A program made the position numbers and the translations under genes. The notes below the pieces were generated by a model that saw only the letters and a list, made by a program, of their open reading frames with translations, was not told the origin of the DNA and searched no databases. From SIG440 sp045645905 (GTDB lineage: Bacteria > Bacillota > Clostridia > Monoglobales > Monoglobaceae), in assembly GCA_045645905.1 (NCBI GenBank), contig JAZRJT010000069.1, positions 1 through 35,822 on the forward strand: a stretch of 35,822 nt of DNA, read 5' to 3'. Positions within the stretch are counted from its first letter, which is position 1; each line of letters opens with the position of its first letter. Positions 5,002-13,798 of the stretch are shown piece after piece.

Positions 5002-7362
5002 TTACTTCTTCATAGGAATTCCCTGTGCATCAAGACTTGTAATGATTGAATCAACAACCTCCATAGCCTCTTCTTTGGTAAGAGTTCTTTCGGGGTGTGA
5101 GAATACCATTCTTACGGTGATTGATTTGCCGTTTTCATCGGTGTATGTGTCAACCACAGATACATTTTTGATAAGTTCGCAGTTTGCAGCCTTAATTGCA
5201 TCACCGATGGGTGCATATTTGTCTGATACAAATGATACGTCAATTTCCATTTCGGGGAAGCGTGAAGGTTCCTGATATTTGATGCTTGCGTTTGCAATTT
5301 CTGAGAAATCCTTTACATCAATTTCTGCAAAAACAATATTTGCTTTTTTGTCAATGTTCTTTGAAACAGTGGGGTGTACAATACCCATTCTGCCAATTTC
5401 CTTGCCGTCGCAAAGGATTGTGTTAAGATTCTTCGGATGCTCGTATGAATGACTTGCATCAGCCGATGTAAAGGTCAGCTCCCTGTGCTTGATATCGTCA
5501 GCAACAACTGCCAGCATATCACGAAGTTCAATGTATTGCTGTTCAATGCTCTTTGTCTTGCTGAAAAGTGTGATTGCAAGCTTTTTGCGTTCTGCACAAA
5601 GGTTGTCAGATGTCATTCCGTTAACTGTTCTGCCTATTTCAAAAACGCCAAAATCTGCCGCCCAGCCTGTGTTTGATTTAACCTGACAAAGCTGAGTGGG
5701 CACAATTGAAATTCTGATAGTTTCAATGTTGGGGTTGGTTGCATTTACCAGCTTAACGTTTGGCTCAATTTCAATGCCTAGGTTCTTATATTCATCATAA
5801 TATGCCCAGATATAAGAGTGTACCTCGTGAAGTGAAAAACGCTTTACAAGGATATCCTTGATTCTGTCCTCGTCGGTTTTTTCCTGTGCGGCACGGATGG
5901 GATAGAGGGGGGCATCTGCTGTGTGAACATCAAAGTTGTCATAGCCATAAATTCTGGTGATTTCTTCAATGATATCCGCCTTCATTGTAACATCCTTGGT
6001 TGCACGCCATGATGGAACTTCAACCGAAAAGTCACTGCCTTCAAGTTTAACGCCAAAACCAAGAGCTGTAAGTGTTTTAACAATGGTATCGGCAGAAATA
6101 TCAATACCTGCATAACGGTCAACAAATGACTTGTTAAAGTCGATGTTGATTGTATCATACTTGAATGCGTATTCGTCTGTAAGCGATGAAACAACCCGAG
6201 CATTGCTGTCGATATCGGTAAGAAGCTTTACAAATCTTGCAATTGCAGGAACGGTCATTTCAGGGTCAAGGCACTTTTCATAGCGCATTGATGCATCTGT
6301 TCTGTGTGCCAGACGTACTGTAGATTTGCGGATTGAAACTGCGTCAAAGGTTGCAGATTCCAATGTGAGAGTTGTTGTATCTTCAACAATTTCAGAGTCT
6401 AAGCCACCCATAATACCTGCGATTGCAACGGGAGTATTATCGTTGCAAATCATAAGGGTGTTTTCGTCAATGTTGCGTTCAACTTCGTCAAGAGTTTTAA
6501 ATGTAAAGGGTTTGTCAAATCTCTTGATTCTCAGCTTTTCAACCTTGCGTGAGTCAAAGGCGTGCATAGGCTGACCCATTTCAAGCATAAGATAGTTGGT
6601 AAGGTCAGCAAGAAGGTTGATGCCTCTCATTCCGCAGTAGAAAAGACGGATTCGCATATTTACAGGGCTGACATTTTTTGTAATATTTTCAACCTGCAAA
6701 CATGAATATCTCTGGCAAAGGGGGTCTTCAATCTTCATATCGATTTTGGGAAGATTGTCATATTTACTCAGGTCAACCGTCTCAAGTGGCTTTAAGGGGC
6801 GTTCTGCAAGTGCCGCAAATTCACGGGCAATGCCATAATGTCCCCAAAGGTCGGGACGGTTGGTGAGTGACTTGTTGTCAACCTCAAAGATAATATCGTC
6901 AATGGCATAAACACTTTTTATGTCTGTGCCGTTTGCAATTTCAGCGGGAATCTCCATAATTCCTTCGTGACTGTCGCTGATGCCAAGCTCGCGTTCGCTG
7001 CAGCACATACCGTGTGAGGGATATCCTGCGAGCGGTCGGGGAGCAATGGTGATTTCTCCGATTTTTGCACCCACTTTAGCAAAGGCGGTTTTCATACCAA
7101 CCTTAACATTGGGAGCACCGCAAACAACATCGGTTAAAGCGCCGTCACCTGCATCAACCTTTAAAAGATGCAACTTTTTTGATTCAGGGTGGTCTTCAAC
7201 AGATTTGATTTCTGCAACCACAATGCCTTCTATATCACTGCCTTTAAAGAAAATTTCATTTTCAACCTCTGCTGTGGAAAGCGAGAATTGATTTATAAGT
7301 TTAATTTTGTCGAGTCCTGACAAATCAACAAAGTCAGAAATCCAGTTCATTGATAAAAACAT
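5002..7362 (-). CDS. pheT: Phenylalanyl-tRNA synthetase beta subunit
   Basis: A 786-residue PheRS beta chain, which pairs with PheS in the alpha2-beta2 enzyme that charges tRNA-Phe. Visible domains are the N-terminal region followed by the OB-fold tRNA-binding (EMAP-like) domain at about 40-150 (VVCGAPNV, RPLAGYPSHGM), the B3/B4 editing region with NKSLTNRPDLWGHYG and MGQPMHAFD, the B5 domain, the catalytic-like core, and the C-terminal ferredoxin-fold anticodon-binding domain (from about 695, PSRFPEMEIDVSFV). The length is normal for Firmicutes. The ATG is preceded by AAAGGAG and lies 21 bases after pheS. Expression should be controlled by the T-box leader upstream of pheS. Confidence 0.97.
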   Translation of the reverse strand: MFLSMNWISDFVDLSGLDKIKLINQFSLSTAEVENEIFFKGSDIEGIVVAEIKSVEDHPESKKLHLLKVDAGDGALTDVVCGAPNVKVGMKTAFAKVGAKIGEITIAPRPLAGYPSHGMCCSERELGISDSHEGIMEIPAEIANGTDIKSVYAIDDIIFEVDNKSLTNRPDLWGHYGIAREFAALAERPLKPLETVDLSKYDNLPKIDMKIEDPLCQRYSCLQVENITKNVSPVNMRIRLFYCGMRGINLLADLTNYLMLEMGQPMHAFDSRKVEKLRIKRFDKPFTFKTLDEVERNIDENTLMICNDNTPVAIAGIMGGLDSEIVEDTTTLTLESATFDAVSIRKSTVRLAHRTDASMRYEKCLDPEMTVPAIARFVKLLTDIDSNARVVSSLTDEYAFKYDTINIDFNKSFVDRYAGIDISADTIVKTLTALGFGVKLEGSDFSVEVPSWRATKDVTMKADIIEEITRIYGYDNFDVHTADAPLYPIRAAQEKTDEDRIKDILVKRFSLHEVHSYIWAYYDEYKNLGIEIEPNVKLVNATNPNIETIRISIVPTQLCQVKSNTGWAADFGVFEIGRTVNGMTSDNLCAERKKLAITLFSKTKSIEQQYIELRDMLAVVADDIKHRELTFTSADASHSYEHPKNLNTILCDGKEIGRMGIVHPTVSKNIDKKANIVFAEIDVKDFSEIANASIKYQEPSRFPEMEIDVSFVSDKYAPIGDAIKAANCELIKNVSVVDTYTDENGKSITVRMVFSHPERTLTKEEAMEVVDSIITSLDAQGIPMKK

Positions 7363-7383
7363 TATTCTATATCTCCTTTCCGA

Positions 7384-8436
7384 TTATTTGTCATCTGTAA
7401 ACTGTGACAGGGTTTTAAGACTGCCGCTGTTTAAATCACGAATATCTTTTACGCCGTATCTCATCATTACAAGTCGGGTAAGGCCAAGACCAAAGGCAAA
7501 GCCTGTGTATTCTTCGGGGTCAATACCGCCTGCCTTAAGTACCTCGGGGTGAATCATACCGCAGGGACAAAGCTCAAGCCATCCGCTGTGCTTGCATGAG
7601 GGGCAGCCCTCACCACCGCAGATAAGACAGTTGATATCAAGCTCAAAGCCGGGTTCCACAAAGGGGAAGAAACCGGGGCGAAGACGAACCTTTACGTCCT
7701 TTTTGAAAACTTCCGAAAGCATAGTCTTCATAAAGAATATAAGGTTTGAGATTGAGATGTTCTTATCCACCATAACGCCTTCCATCTGGAAGAAGGTGTT
7801 TTCGTGGTTGGCATCAGTTGCCTCGTTGCGGAAGCATCTGCCGGGGAAGATTGCCTTAATGGGAACACCATCATTTATAAGAGCATCCTTGTATTTTTTA
7901 TAAATTGCGTTCTGTGCCGCAGATGTGTGCGACTTAAGAAGCTGACCGTTTTCAAGATAGTAAGTATCCTGCATATCACGCGCGGGATGATGCTTGGGAA
8001 TGTTTAGAGCCTCAAAACATTCGTAGTCGGTAACTATTTCACTGTAATCTTCAATATGGAATCCCATTGAACGGAAGATTTCCTCACACTCACGCTGAAC
8101 AAGAGTGATGGGATGATATGAGCCACGGTCAAGATTGGCAGGGCTTGATACATCAATGTCGGGCATTGAGTTAATTTCTCTTTCAATTTCTGCTGCCTTC
8201 ATTTCTTCAATTTTAGCAGAAATTGCGTCTGTTGCCTCGCTTTTAAGAATATTAACCTCCTGACCAAAGGTTTTCTTTTCTTCAACAGAGAGATTTTTCA
8301 TTTCCTTAAGCAATCCGGTAATCAAGCCGTTTTTGCCGAGATATTCAACCCTTAATGCATCAAGACTTTGCATATCGGCAACCACAGCAAGCTTCTCTAG
8401 GAATTCCTGCTTCATTTGTGTTGTTTTTTCTGACAT
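7384..8436 (-). CDS. pheS: Phenylalanyl-tRNA synthetase alpha subunit
   Basis: A 350-residue class II synthetase catalytic subunit. It has an N-terminal coiled-coil for tRNA contact (about 1-95), then motif 2 (GRCFRNEATDANHENTF) and motif 3 (GFAFGLGLTRLVMMRYG). The catalytic domain contains the Cys cluster CLICGGEGCPSCKHSGW typical of bacterial PheS. The ATG follows AGAAAGGA. It is first in the pheST operon, directly behind the T-box terminator, so it is made when uncharged tRNA-Phe accumulates. Confidence 0.97.
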   Translation of the reverse strand: MSEKTTQMKQEFLEKLAVVADMQSLDALRVEYLGKNGLITGLLKEMKNLSVEEKKTFGQEVNILKSEATDAISAKIEEMKAAEIEREINSMPDIDVSSPANLDRGSYHPITLVQRECEEIFRSMGFHIEDYSEIVTDYECFEALNIPKHHPARDMQDTYYLENGQLLKSHTSAAQNAIYKKYKDALINDGVPIKAIFPGRCFRNEATDANHENTFFQMEGVMVDKNISISNLIFFMKTMLSEVFKKDVKVRLRPGFFPFVEPGFELDINCLICGGEGCPSCKHSGWLELCPCGMIHPEVLKAGGIDPEEYTGFAFGLGLTRLVMMRYGVKDIRDLNSGSLKTLSQFTDDK

Positions 8437-8483
8437 ATGATTTTTCCTTTCTATATGAAATAAATAATTAATTAGCTTAATAA

Positions 8484-8737
8484 ATAAAAAAACTCGTCCC
8501 CAAAAACTTGGGACGAGTATAAATTACCCGCGGTACCACCCGGCTTCAGAAAAAATTCTGCACTCATATACGTTTTTGGCGTGAACGCTTAAACACCCTG
8601 CTTATACAAACGCTTTCGCAGGAAACTCCAATGCTGAAATTCACATCCGGGATTGCAATGGATATTCTCAGCCCGTGATATCCAATCTCTTGCGCAATTT
8701 TGCCGATGTTACTTACACATTTTCATAGTTTACATTC
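8484..8737 (-). promoter_or_regulatory. T-box riboswitch controlling pheST (Phe, UUC specifier)
   Basis: The minus strand carries the invariant T-box core GGGTGGTACCGCGG (8541-8528), followed by the terminator ACTCGTCCC/GGGACGAGT (8518-8492) and a T-run into 8484. Upstream is a long folded stem I region. Within it, GAATTTCAGC places a TTC codon at 8638-8636 in the usual specifier context, consistent with sensing of tRNA-Phe. Uncharged tRNA would stabilise the antiterminator and allow pheST transcription. The leader starts near 8737, given the promoter at 8744-8772. Confidence 0.95.
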
Positions 8738-8743
8738 CAATAA

Positions 8744-8772
8744 ATGATAGCATTTTTTTTGCGATTTGTCAA
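8744..8772 (-). promoter_or_regulatory. Sigma-A promoter of the T-box-pheST operon
   Basis: Minus strand TTGACA (8772-8767), a 17-base spacer and TATCAT (8749-8744). It is placed correctly for a start just ahead of T-box stem I. Confidence 0.85.
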
Positions 8773-8791
8773 GGGTAAACTTTGCAAATTC

Positions 8792-8820
8792 TTGACAATG
8801 GAGTTTTGCTTTGGTAAAAT
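8792..8820 (+). promoter_or_regulatory. Sigma-A promoter of the subtilase gene
   Basis: TTGACA (8792-8797), a 17-base spacer and TAAAAT (8815-8820). It is divergent from the pheST promoter only 20 bases away, and transcription would begin right before the GAGGTGG RBS. Confidence 0.8.
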
Positions 8821-8839
8821 AGAATATGAGGTGGTTTGA

Positions 8840-10255
8840 TTGAAACGCATAGTGCTTTTGGCGTTGTCTTTGCTAATGCTTTTTGGTATAACGGCAAGTG
8901 CGGCAGAAGACAGATATATTATAAAATTTAATGATTCGGTGCAGTTTTTTGATGCGGATGGCGAAACAAATAATAAGGATTATCTCAGCGTTTCTGCAGA
9001 TGAACTGCAGGATTATATTGATGCAGGTGTTGTAGAATTCTATGGGCCTGATTTTGAGGTGGAGCTGTATGCCGCTACCTGGAATTTGGATAGTATTAAG
9101 CTGGATTTCCCTCATTACATTGGTTGTGCCGGCTCGGGGGTAAGGATTGGTGTAATTGATTCAGGGATAGTTGATGGAATCGCTCCAAATGTAATACCTG
9201 GATATAATTATATTGACGATAACACAGATACATCCGATGATGATACCCTGCACGGAACTCTAGTCAGCGGTATTGCGGCAATATCACCTTGCGGCGTGGC
9301 TTTGGGTGCACAGTTTGTGCCACTTAAATGCTTCAGAAACAAAACAGCAAATCTTTCACTGGTTATGGATGCTATTGTTGATGCTGTTGATATGTATGAT
9401 TGTGATGTTATAAATATGAGTATGGGTATAGCAGAGAGTGAGTTTACTACACCAAATGATTATGCGGTTTTAAATCTTTTCAAAAGTAAAATCGATTATG
9501 CAGTCAGCAAGGGTGCAATTCTTGTTGCAGCGGCAGGAAACAACGGGGATTCTACCATAAATTACCCAGCAGCTTTTAATAATGTAATTGGTGTTGGCTC
9601 GGTAAATCAAGAAGGAGTGCGGTCAAGTTTTTCCAATTTTAATAACAGTGTTCACGTGGTTGCTCCGGGAGAAAAGGTCTGGGGACCGTACATCTCTGAT
9701 GGGGAAATAAGTACAGATTATGTTTACGTGGTTAATGGAACTTCTTTTTCAGCACCTCATGTTTCGGGTCTTGCGGCGATTGCGAGGAGCATAAAGCCTG
9801 ATATAACTTCGGCAGAATTTGCACAGCTCATTGCAGACACAGCGGTTGAAACTACCTCTGATACCGTGGAAGGTTGGGATGTGGAATATGGTTATGGCCT
9901 GATTGACTGCGAGGCGGCAATTAAAAAGCTTATCGAGGGTCAGATTATACATATTTCACCCGTATGGTTTAATGCTAATAATGCTAACGCCGTGTTATAT
10001 AATAATACGGAAGAAAGCAAAAAAATACTAACCGTATGTGTTTATTATGACGAAGACGGCAGAATGACAGAGTGTAATACCGCTGAGGTGGAAATTGATG
10101 CATATAATACATTTTATTTCCCTAATCCGCGTAAAGGCGGCACGATAAAATATATGGGGCTGTCTGATGACGGCAAGTTAATGCCTTTGGCGCTGTCTAA
10201 GGAGAAGTATGATATTCCTACAGATGATGTTCCTACAGGGGAACTTATAGAGTAA
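8840..10255 (+). CDS. Secreted subtilisin-like serine protease (S8 family)
   Basis: A 471-residue protein with a signal peptide (KR, then a hydrophobic stretch, with ASA near residue 21). A short pro-region of about 60-70 residues follows, then a subtilase domain. The catalytic triad is visible: Asp107 in GVIDSG, His138 in LHGTLVSG and Ser302 in NGTSFSAPHVSG, with oxyanion Asn234 in AAGNNG. After the protease domain, about 110 residues (from about 360) form an extra Asp/Glu- and Tyr-rich C-terminal module without a motif I recognise. It starts at TTG with GAGGTGG about 5 bases upstream. The gene stands alone between its promoter and a strong terminator. The target of the protease is unknown, and the absence of a sortase or membrane anchor suggests release or wall association. 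Confidence 0.93.
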   Translation: MKRIVLLALSLLMLFGITASAAEDRYIIKFNDSVQFFDADGETNNKDYLSVSADELQDYIDAGVVEFYGPDFEVELYAATWNLDSIKLDFPHYIGCAGSGVRIGVIDSGIVDGIAPNVIPGYNYIDDNTDTSDDDTLHGTLVSGIAAISPCGVALGAQFVPLKCFRNKTANLSLVMDAIVDAVDMYDCDVINMSMGIAESEFTTPNDYAVLNLFKSKIDYAVSKGAILVAAAGNNGDSTINYPAAFNNVIGVGSVNQEGVRSSFSNFNNSVHVVAPGEKVWGPYISDGEISTDYVYVVNGTSFSAPHVSGLAAIARSIKPDITSAEFAQLIADTAVETTSDTVEGWDVEYGYGLIDCEAAIKKLIEGQIIHISPVWFNANNANAVLYNNTEESKKILTVCVYYDEDGRMTECNTAEVEIDAYNTFYFPNPRKGGTIKYMGLSDDGKLMPLALSKEKYDIPTDDVPTGELIE

Positions 10256-10262
10256 GAAAGAA

Positions 10263-10302
10263 AAAAGCTGAACCTTTTACTAATGTAAAAGGTTCAGCTT
10301 TT
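10263..10302. terminator. Strong bidirectional terminator
   Basis: A perfect 18-bp stem, 10263-10280 with 10285-10302, with a TAAT loop. T-runs follow on both strands, so it can end the subtilase transcript on + and the tRNA-Leu transcript on -. Confidence 0.9.
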
Positions 10303-10309
10303 TATTATT

Positions 10310-10396
10310 TGGTGCGGATGACAGGACTTGAACCTGCATGAAATTGCTCTCACATGGACCTGAACCATGCGCGTCTGCCAATTCCGCCACATCCGC
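10310..10396 (-). tRNA. tRNA-Leu (anticodon CAG)
   Basis: The minus strand reads GCGGATG at its 5' end, pairing with CATCCGC at the 3' end, followed by discriminator A and an encoded CCA (10312-10310). The anticodon arm is CATGG-TTCAGGT-CCATG, giving anticodon CAG for CUG codons. A long variable arm and the T-loop GGTTCAAGTCC are present, as expected for tRNA-Leu. The gene is single, with its own promoter. Confidence 0.95.
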
Positions 10397-10490
10397 ATAT
10401 TGCCTTATTAAATTTTACACGGCATAAGGCTTGCCGAGGGGGAGCATTACGCTTAATCCTCATATTGCAGTTTGTTTCTGCAACTTAGAA

Positions 10491-10519
10491 ATTATAACAT
10501 ATATTTTTAAATCTTGCAA
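10491..10519 (-). promoter_or_regulatory. Promoter of tRNA-Leu
   Basis: Minus strand TTGCAA (10519-10514), a 17-base spacer and TATAAT (10496-10491). The roughly 88-base leader to the tRNA contains a small hairpin TTGCAG/CTGCAA (10465-10483). I see nothing else in 10397-10490. Confidence 0.75.
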
Positions 10520-10550
10520 TACTTTTTTAAAAAATTATTAAATTATTTTG

Positions 10551-11379
10551 TGTAGGTTTACAATAGATGTGTTACACGACATAACATTTTGAGACGATTT
10601 TCAATTCTCACAAAATATTATGTAAAAAAGAATACGGAAACTTTTCAAAATGTGTTATAGTTAAGTTACCACACCAAACTATACAAAGAAAGGTTTCCGC
10701 ATATGAAAACTATAACACAAACTATGAAGTTTAGGCAAGCAGTAATTGAACATTCCTTTAAAATGGTGTAACTAAAGCTGCAATTCGTTATTACCCCAAC
10801 CAACATACTCCCGAAGAACTGAAACTAATTGCTGATATGCGAAAACGCAATATCAACGCAGGTTTAGTTGTCTTTGGGGTAAAGCTTTGTCAAAGGGGAT
10901 ATTCTCGCTCTGTTACAGGTCTTTATCGTGTTTTGCGTCGACAAGGCCAAATGGCTGTTAAACCGCCTAATCCAAAGTACATTCCTAAACCATATAAAAA
11001 ATGCTTTATCCTGGACAAAGAGTACAAATCGATGTGAAATTCGTACCAGAGGCATGTATTGTCGGAGATGCAAAAGGTGGTAGGTTCTATCAATATACAG
11101 CTATTGATGAATAAACATAAGTTAATACGACCATTTATGCCAAGACACAATGGAAAGGTTGAATGTTCACATCGTAAAGATAATGAATATTTTTATGCTA
11201 CACATAAATTTTATTCATTTGATGATTTTGCAAAACAATTAAAATTACATAACTATAACTATAACAGGTTTCCTATGCGACCACTTAACTGGAAGGCTCC
11301 TGCTGATTATATCAAAGCTTTCCTTAAGGATGACGAAGTTTTTTAATTATTTTTGTAACATATCATTGACAAACCTACA
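10551..11379 (+). mobile_element. Decayed IS481-like insertion sequence
   Basis: The two ends carry imperfect terminal inverted repeats of 25 bases, 10551-10575 and 11355-11379, both beginning TGTAGGTTT and identical at 19 positions. Between them lies a broken DDE transposase. At 829 bp the element is several hundred bases shorter than I would expect for an intact member, which fits the internal deletions seen in the coding region. A further inverted repeat (about 10579-10622) lies inside the left end. I cannot see a clear target duplication. Its right end stops 4 bases short of the araC stop codon. Confidence 0.8.
10703..11346 (+). pseudogene. Transposase remnant (IS481-like, rve core), multiply broken
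   Basis: Translation in mixed frames gives recognisable pieces of an integrase-core transposase: MKTITQTMKFRQAVIEH, then GVTKAAIRYY...PNQHTPEELKLIADMRKRN, then QIDVKFVPEACIVGDAKGG...QYTAIDE, and finally HKLIRPFMPRHNGKVE...MRPLNWKAPADYI. There are at least four lesions. Single-base losses in A-runs near 10760 and 10995 shift the frame. About 30 codons of the helix-turn-helix region are missing near 10792. About 85 codons are missing near 11111, taking with them the second catalytic Asp (normally in TDNG). The first Asp and the HNGKVE Glu remain. It cannot encode an active enzyme. Confidence 0.88.
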
Positions 11380-11383
11380 AATT

Positions 11384-12184
11384 TTAAAGATTTTTTTGGG
11401 AGATTCTGTATTCGGTTGGTGACATTCCGACTCTTGATGAAAAACATTTAGAAAAAGCAAAGTTGTCTGAAAAACCAACCGAATAAGCAATTTTTGTAAC
11501 AGAAAAGTCAGTTTCCGCAAGCATTTCCTTTGCAAGTTGTATTCGATAATCCATTATAATTTGTTTTGGGGATTTGCCAAATGCATCCTTAAAAATTTTA
11601 TATAGATAAGGCTGGCTGATACCTAAAAGCTTGGTAAGCTTTGCAACTGTTAAGTTTTGACCAATGTTTGCTTTTATATAATTCACCGAAAAATCAATAT
11701 ATTTTTGTGCGGCAGTTTTACCTGCAGAGAAATCTGTTTCTGTATTAATGTGATATTTGAAAACAGAAAAAAATAATTCGAGCATCTTTGCGTCACTTAT
11801 GATTCTTCCGTTCTCAGCTATTGCCAATGTCTTGATTTCGGAAAGCTCACCGGGACATTTGTGCCTAAAAATATAGTTTTCGTTATAATCATAATATTTG
11901 AATAATTCAGACATTTTGGAGTCTATGCTTATAAACCACAAAATTTCCCAAGGCTCATTCGCATGGGGATATATATGCTCTGTTATATCAGGGGTTACAA
12001 GAAAGCCTTCTCCCTCGCCAAGCAAATTACCGTTATAATATCCTTTACCCGATAAAACATAACAAACAAGATAGCAGCCTCTTTTTATTGGACCAAAAGT
12101 AGTATCCTTTATATCTGCAGAATAGCCGATATTGTTAATTTTCAAGATTGGAAGCTGACCCATTGAATATAACTTATAACGCAT
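11384..12184 (-). CDS. AraC-family transcriptional regulator
   Basis: A 266-residue regulator with an N-terminal cupin-like sensing domain (about 1-150; GLVTPDITEHIYPH-like beta region) and a C-terminal double helix-turn-helix (about 165-262; LTVAKLTKLLGISQPYLYKIF and VTKIAYSVGFSDNFAFSKCF, ending MSPTEYR). I place the start at ATG 12184, because the GTG nine bases upstream lies within the GAGGTG Shine-Dalgarno itself. It is divergent from the ceramidase-like gene, and their promoters share the -35 region, so it probably controls that gene and itself in response to a small ligand, perhaps a sugar or lipid product. The stop codon lies immediately beside the end of the IS remnant, and the gene appears intact. 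Confidence 0.92.
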   Translation of the reverse strand: MRYKLYSMGQLPILKINNIGYSADIKDTTFGPIKRGCYLVCYVLSGKGYYNGNLLGEGEGFLVTPDITEHIYPHANEPWEILWFISIDSKMSELFKYYDYNENYIFRHKCPGELSEIKTLAIAENGRIISDAKMLELFFSVFKYHINTETDFSAGKTAAQKYIDFSVNYIKANIGQNLTVAKLTKLLGISQPYLYKIFKDAFGKSPKQIIMDYRIQLAKEMLAETDFSVTKIAYSVGFSDNFAFSKCFSSRVGMSPTEYRISQKNL

Positions 12185-12204
12185 AGATTTCACCTCTAGT
12201 TATG

Positions 12205-12255
12205 ATTTTAACATACACAGTTATTATTTGTCAATGTACAAAAAATTTGTATAAT
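12205..12255. promoter_or_regulatory. Overlapping divergent promoters of araC-type gene and ceramidase-like gene
   Basis: On +, TTGTCA (12228-12233), a 16-base spacer and TATAAT (12250-12255) drive the ceramidase-like gene. On -, TTGACA (12234-12229), an 18-base spacer and TAAAAT (12210-12205) drive the regulator. The two -35 boxes occupy the same bases, so RNA polymerase can use only one direction at a time. Confidence 0.75.
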
Positions 12256-12305
12256 AATATAATTTGAGATGTATATATTAAAACTGTATATTTGGAGGTT
12301 TTAAA

Positions 12306-13649
12306 ATGAACAATTTAAAAGTTGGATTTAGCCGTGCAAACATCAACCCCCCAATGGGTATTGCAATCAGAGGATATTACAAGCCAAGATTTGCTGAGGC
12401 AATACTTGATGATTTGCAGGTGAATGCACTTGCTCTTGAGTGCGGAGATGTAAAAACAATCCTTATTACTGTTGACCATTGTGGTATCGAGCAGGTTCTC
12501 TCAGCCGTATTCAGAAAGGCTGCAAGTGATGCATCCGGTGTTCCTGAGGAAAATATTATCATTCACGCAACTCACAGCCATACTGCTGCGGAACTTATGA
12601 TAGATTCAGAGAACGAGCTTACAAAGGAATATACCATCTTTGTTGAACGCAGAATTGCAGATGTGGCAAAGTTTGCTGTAGATGACCTGAAGGATGCAAA
12701 GATGGGCTTTGGCAAGGGTGCTGCTCCTAATGTTGCATTTATACGCCGTTATGTTATGAAAGACGGCAGCATAAAGACAAACCCCGGCGTTAACAACCCT
12801 GACATTGTACGTCCCGTAGGTGATATTGATGATAGTGTAAATGTGCTGAGATTTGACCGTGAGGGCGCAGATACAGTTGTTTTTGTTAACTTCGCAAATC
12901 ATCCCGATGTAGTGGGCGGTTGCAAGATTTCTGCTGACTGGCCCGGACTTTTAAGAGCAGATGTTGAAAAGATTCTTGACAATACAAAGTGTATTTTCTT
13001 TAACGGTGCTCAGGGCGACATAAACCATGTTAATGTTCATCCCAAGGCAGGTGATCTTAACAATATGTTTATGGACTTTGACGATGTTTCAAGAGGCTAC
13101 AATCACGCAGAATATATTGCCCGTGTTGTCACAGGCGGCGTGCTTCAGGCATATGACAAGGTTAACTATGTTGATGTTGATTGTCTTTGCAGTAAGCAGA
13201 AGGTGGTTAATGTTCCGTCAAACAGACCTGACCCCAAGGATATCCCCGAGGCTCATCGCATAAATGATTTACATAATGCAGGTAAGGATGACGAAATTCC
13301 CTTTGAGGGTATGATGCTGACAACAGTAGTTGCAGAGGCTGCCAGAATGGTACGTCTTGAAAACGGCCCGGATGCTTTTGATATGCGTCTTTCTGCAATG
13401 GCAATTGGTCCTGTTGCAATTATCGGTATTCCCGGTGAACCTTTCTCCGGTGTTGGCAAGGGCCTTAAAGAAACAGATGGATTTGATATGATTATTCCTT
13501 GTTGTTTGTCAAACGGTTCTCAGGGCTATTTCCCGATGCAGGATTCTTATGACGAAGGCGGATACGAGGCAAGAAGCTCAAGGTTCAAGGCCGGAGTTGC
13601 TGAATTCATAATTGATGAAGGTCAAAAGCTCCTTAAAAGCATAAAGTAA
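12306..13649 (+). CDS. Neutral/alkaline ceramidase-like amidase (PF04734-type)
   Basis: A 447-residue protein related to the N-terminal catalytic domain of neutral ceramidases, zinc enzymes that cleave the N-acyl bond of ceramides. Features visible are the N-terminal VGFSRANINPPMG, the metal-site motif HATHSHT (H87, H90, H92), the second metal-site region NHPDVVGG (H199), and NGAQGDINH, corresponding to the QGD-N region with the nucleophile. It lacks a signal peptide and the C-terminal Ig-like domain of secreted ceramidases (which are about 650 residues or more), so it should act in the cytoplasm, and the substrate may not be ceramide. RBS TTGGAGG precedes ATG 12306. It is monocistronic, is probably regulated by the divergent AraC protein, and has a paralogue at 31124-32461. 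Confidence 0.85.
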   Translation: MNNLKVGFSRANINPPMGIAIRGYYKPRFAEAILDDLQVNALALECGDVKTILITVDHCGIEQVLSAVFRKAASDASGVPEENIIIHATHSHTAAELMIDSENELTKEYTIFVERRIADVAKFAVDDLKDAKMGFGKGAAPNVAFIRRYVMKDGSIKTNPGVNNPDIVRPVGDIDDSVNVLRFDREGADTVVFVNFANHPDVVGGCKISADWPGLLRADVEKILDNTKCIFFNGAQGDINHVNVHPKAGDLNNMFMDFDDVSRGYNHAEYIARVVTGGVLQAYDKVNYVDVDCLCSKQKVVNVPSNRPDPKDIPEAHRINDLHNAGKDDEIPFEGMMLTTVVAEAARMVRLENGPDAFDMRLSAMAIGPVAIIGIPGEPFSGVGKGLKETDGFDMIIPCCLSNGSQGYFPMQDSYDEGGYEARSSRFKAGVAEFIIDEGQKLLKSIK

Positions 13650-13674
13650 ACAACCGTGTTATTAAAAAAAACAG

Positions 13675-13711
13675 AAAATCTCCTGTGGTAAAAGATACCG
13701 CAGGAGATTTT
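13675..13711 (+). terminator. Terminator after the ceramidase-like gene
   Basis: AAAATCTCCTGTGGTA (13675-13690) pairs with TACCGCAGGAGATTTT (13696-13711), with one T-G pair and a 5-base loop, followed by TATTATAT. Confidence 0.85.
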
Positions 13712-13728
13712 ATTATATATTTGGTCGG

Positions 13729-13756
13729 TTGATTTTTTTGCAGGATGTGGTATAAT
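13729..13756 (+). promoter_or_regulatory. Promoter of the aldo/keto reductase-hflX unit
   Basis: TTGATT (13729-13734), a 16-base spacer and TATAAT (13751-13756), about 40 bases ahead of the ATG. Confidence 0.7.
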
Positions 13757-13798
13757 ATAAACAATAAGATTGGTATAGTGTAGACTGGAGTGAAATAT

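Noticed and set aside
6980..7552. Long + strand frames opposite pheT/pheS (103 and 81 aa)
   Set aside because: They are shadows of strongly conserved synthetase codons, with no RBS or promoter and low-complexity Ser/Thr content.
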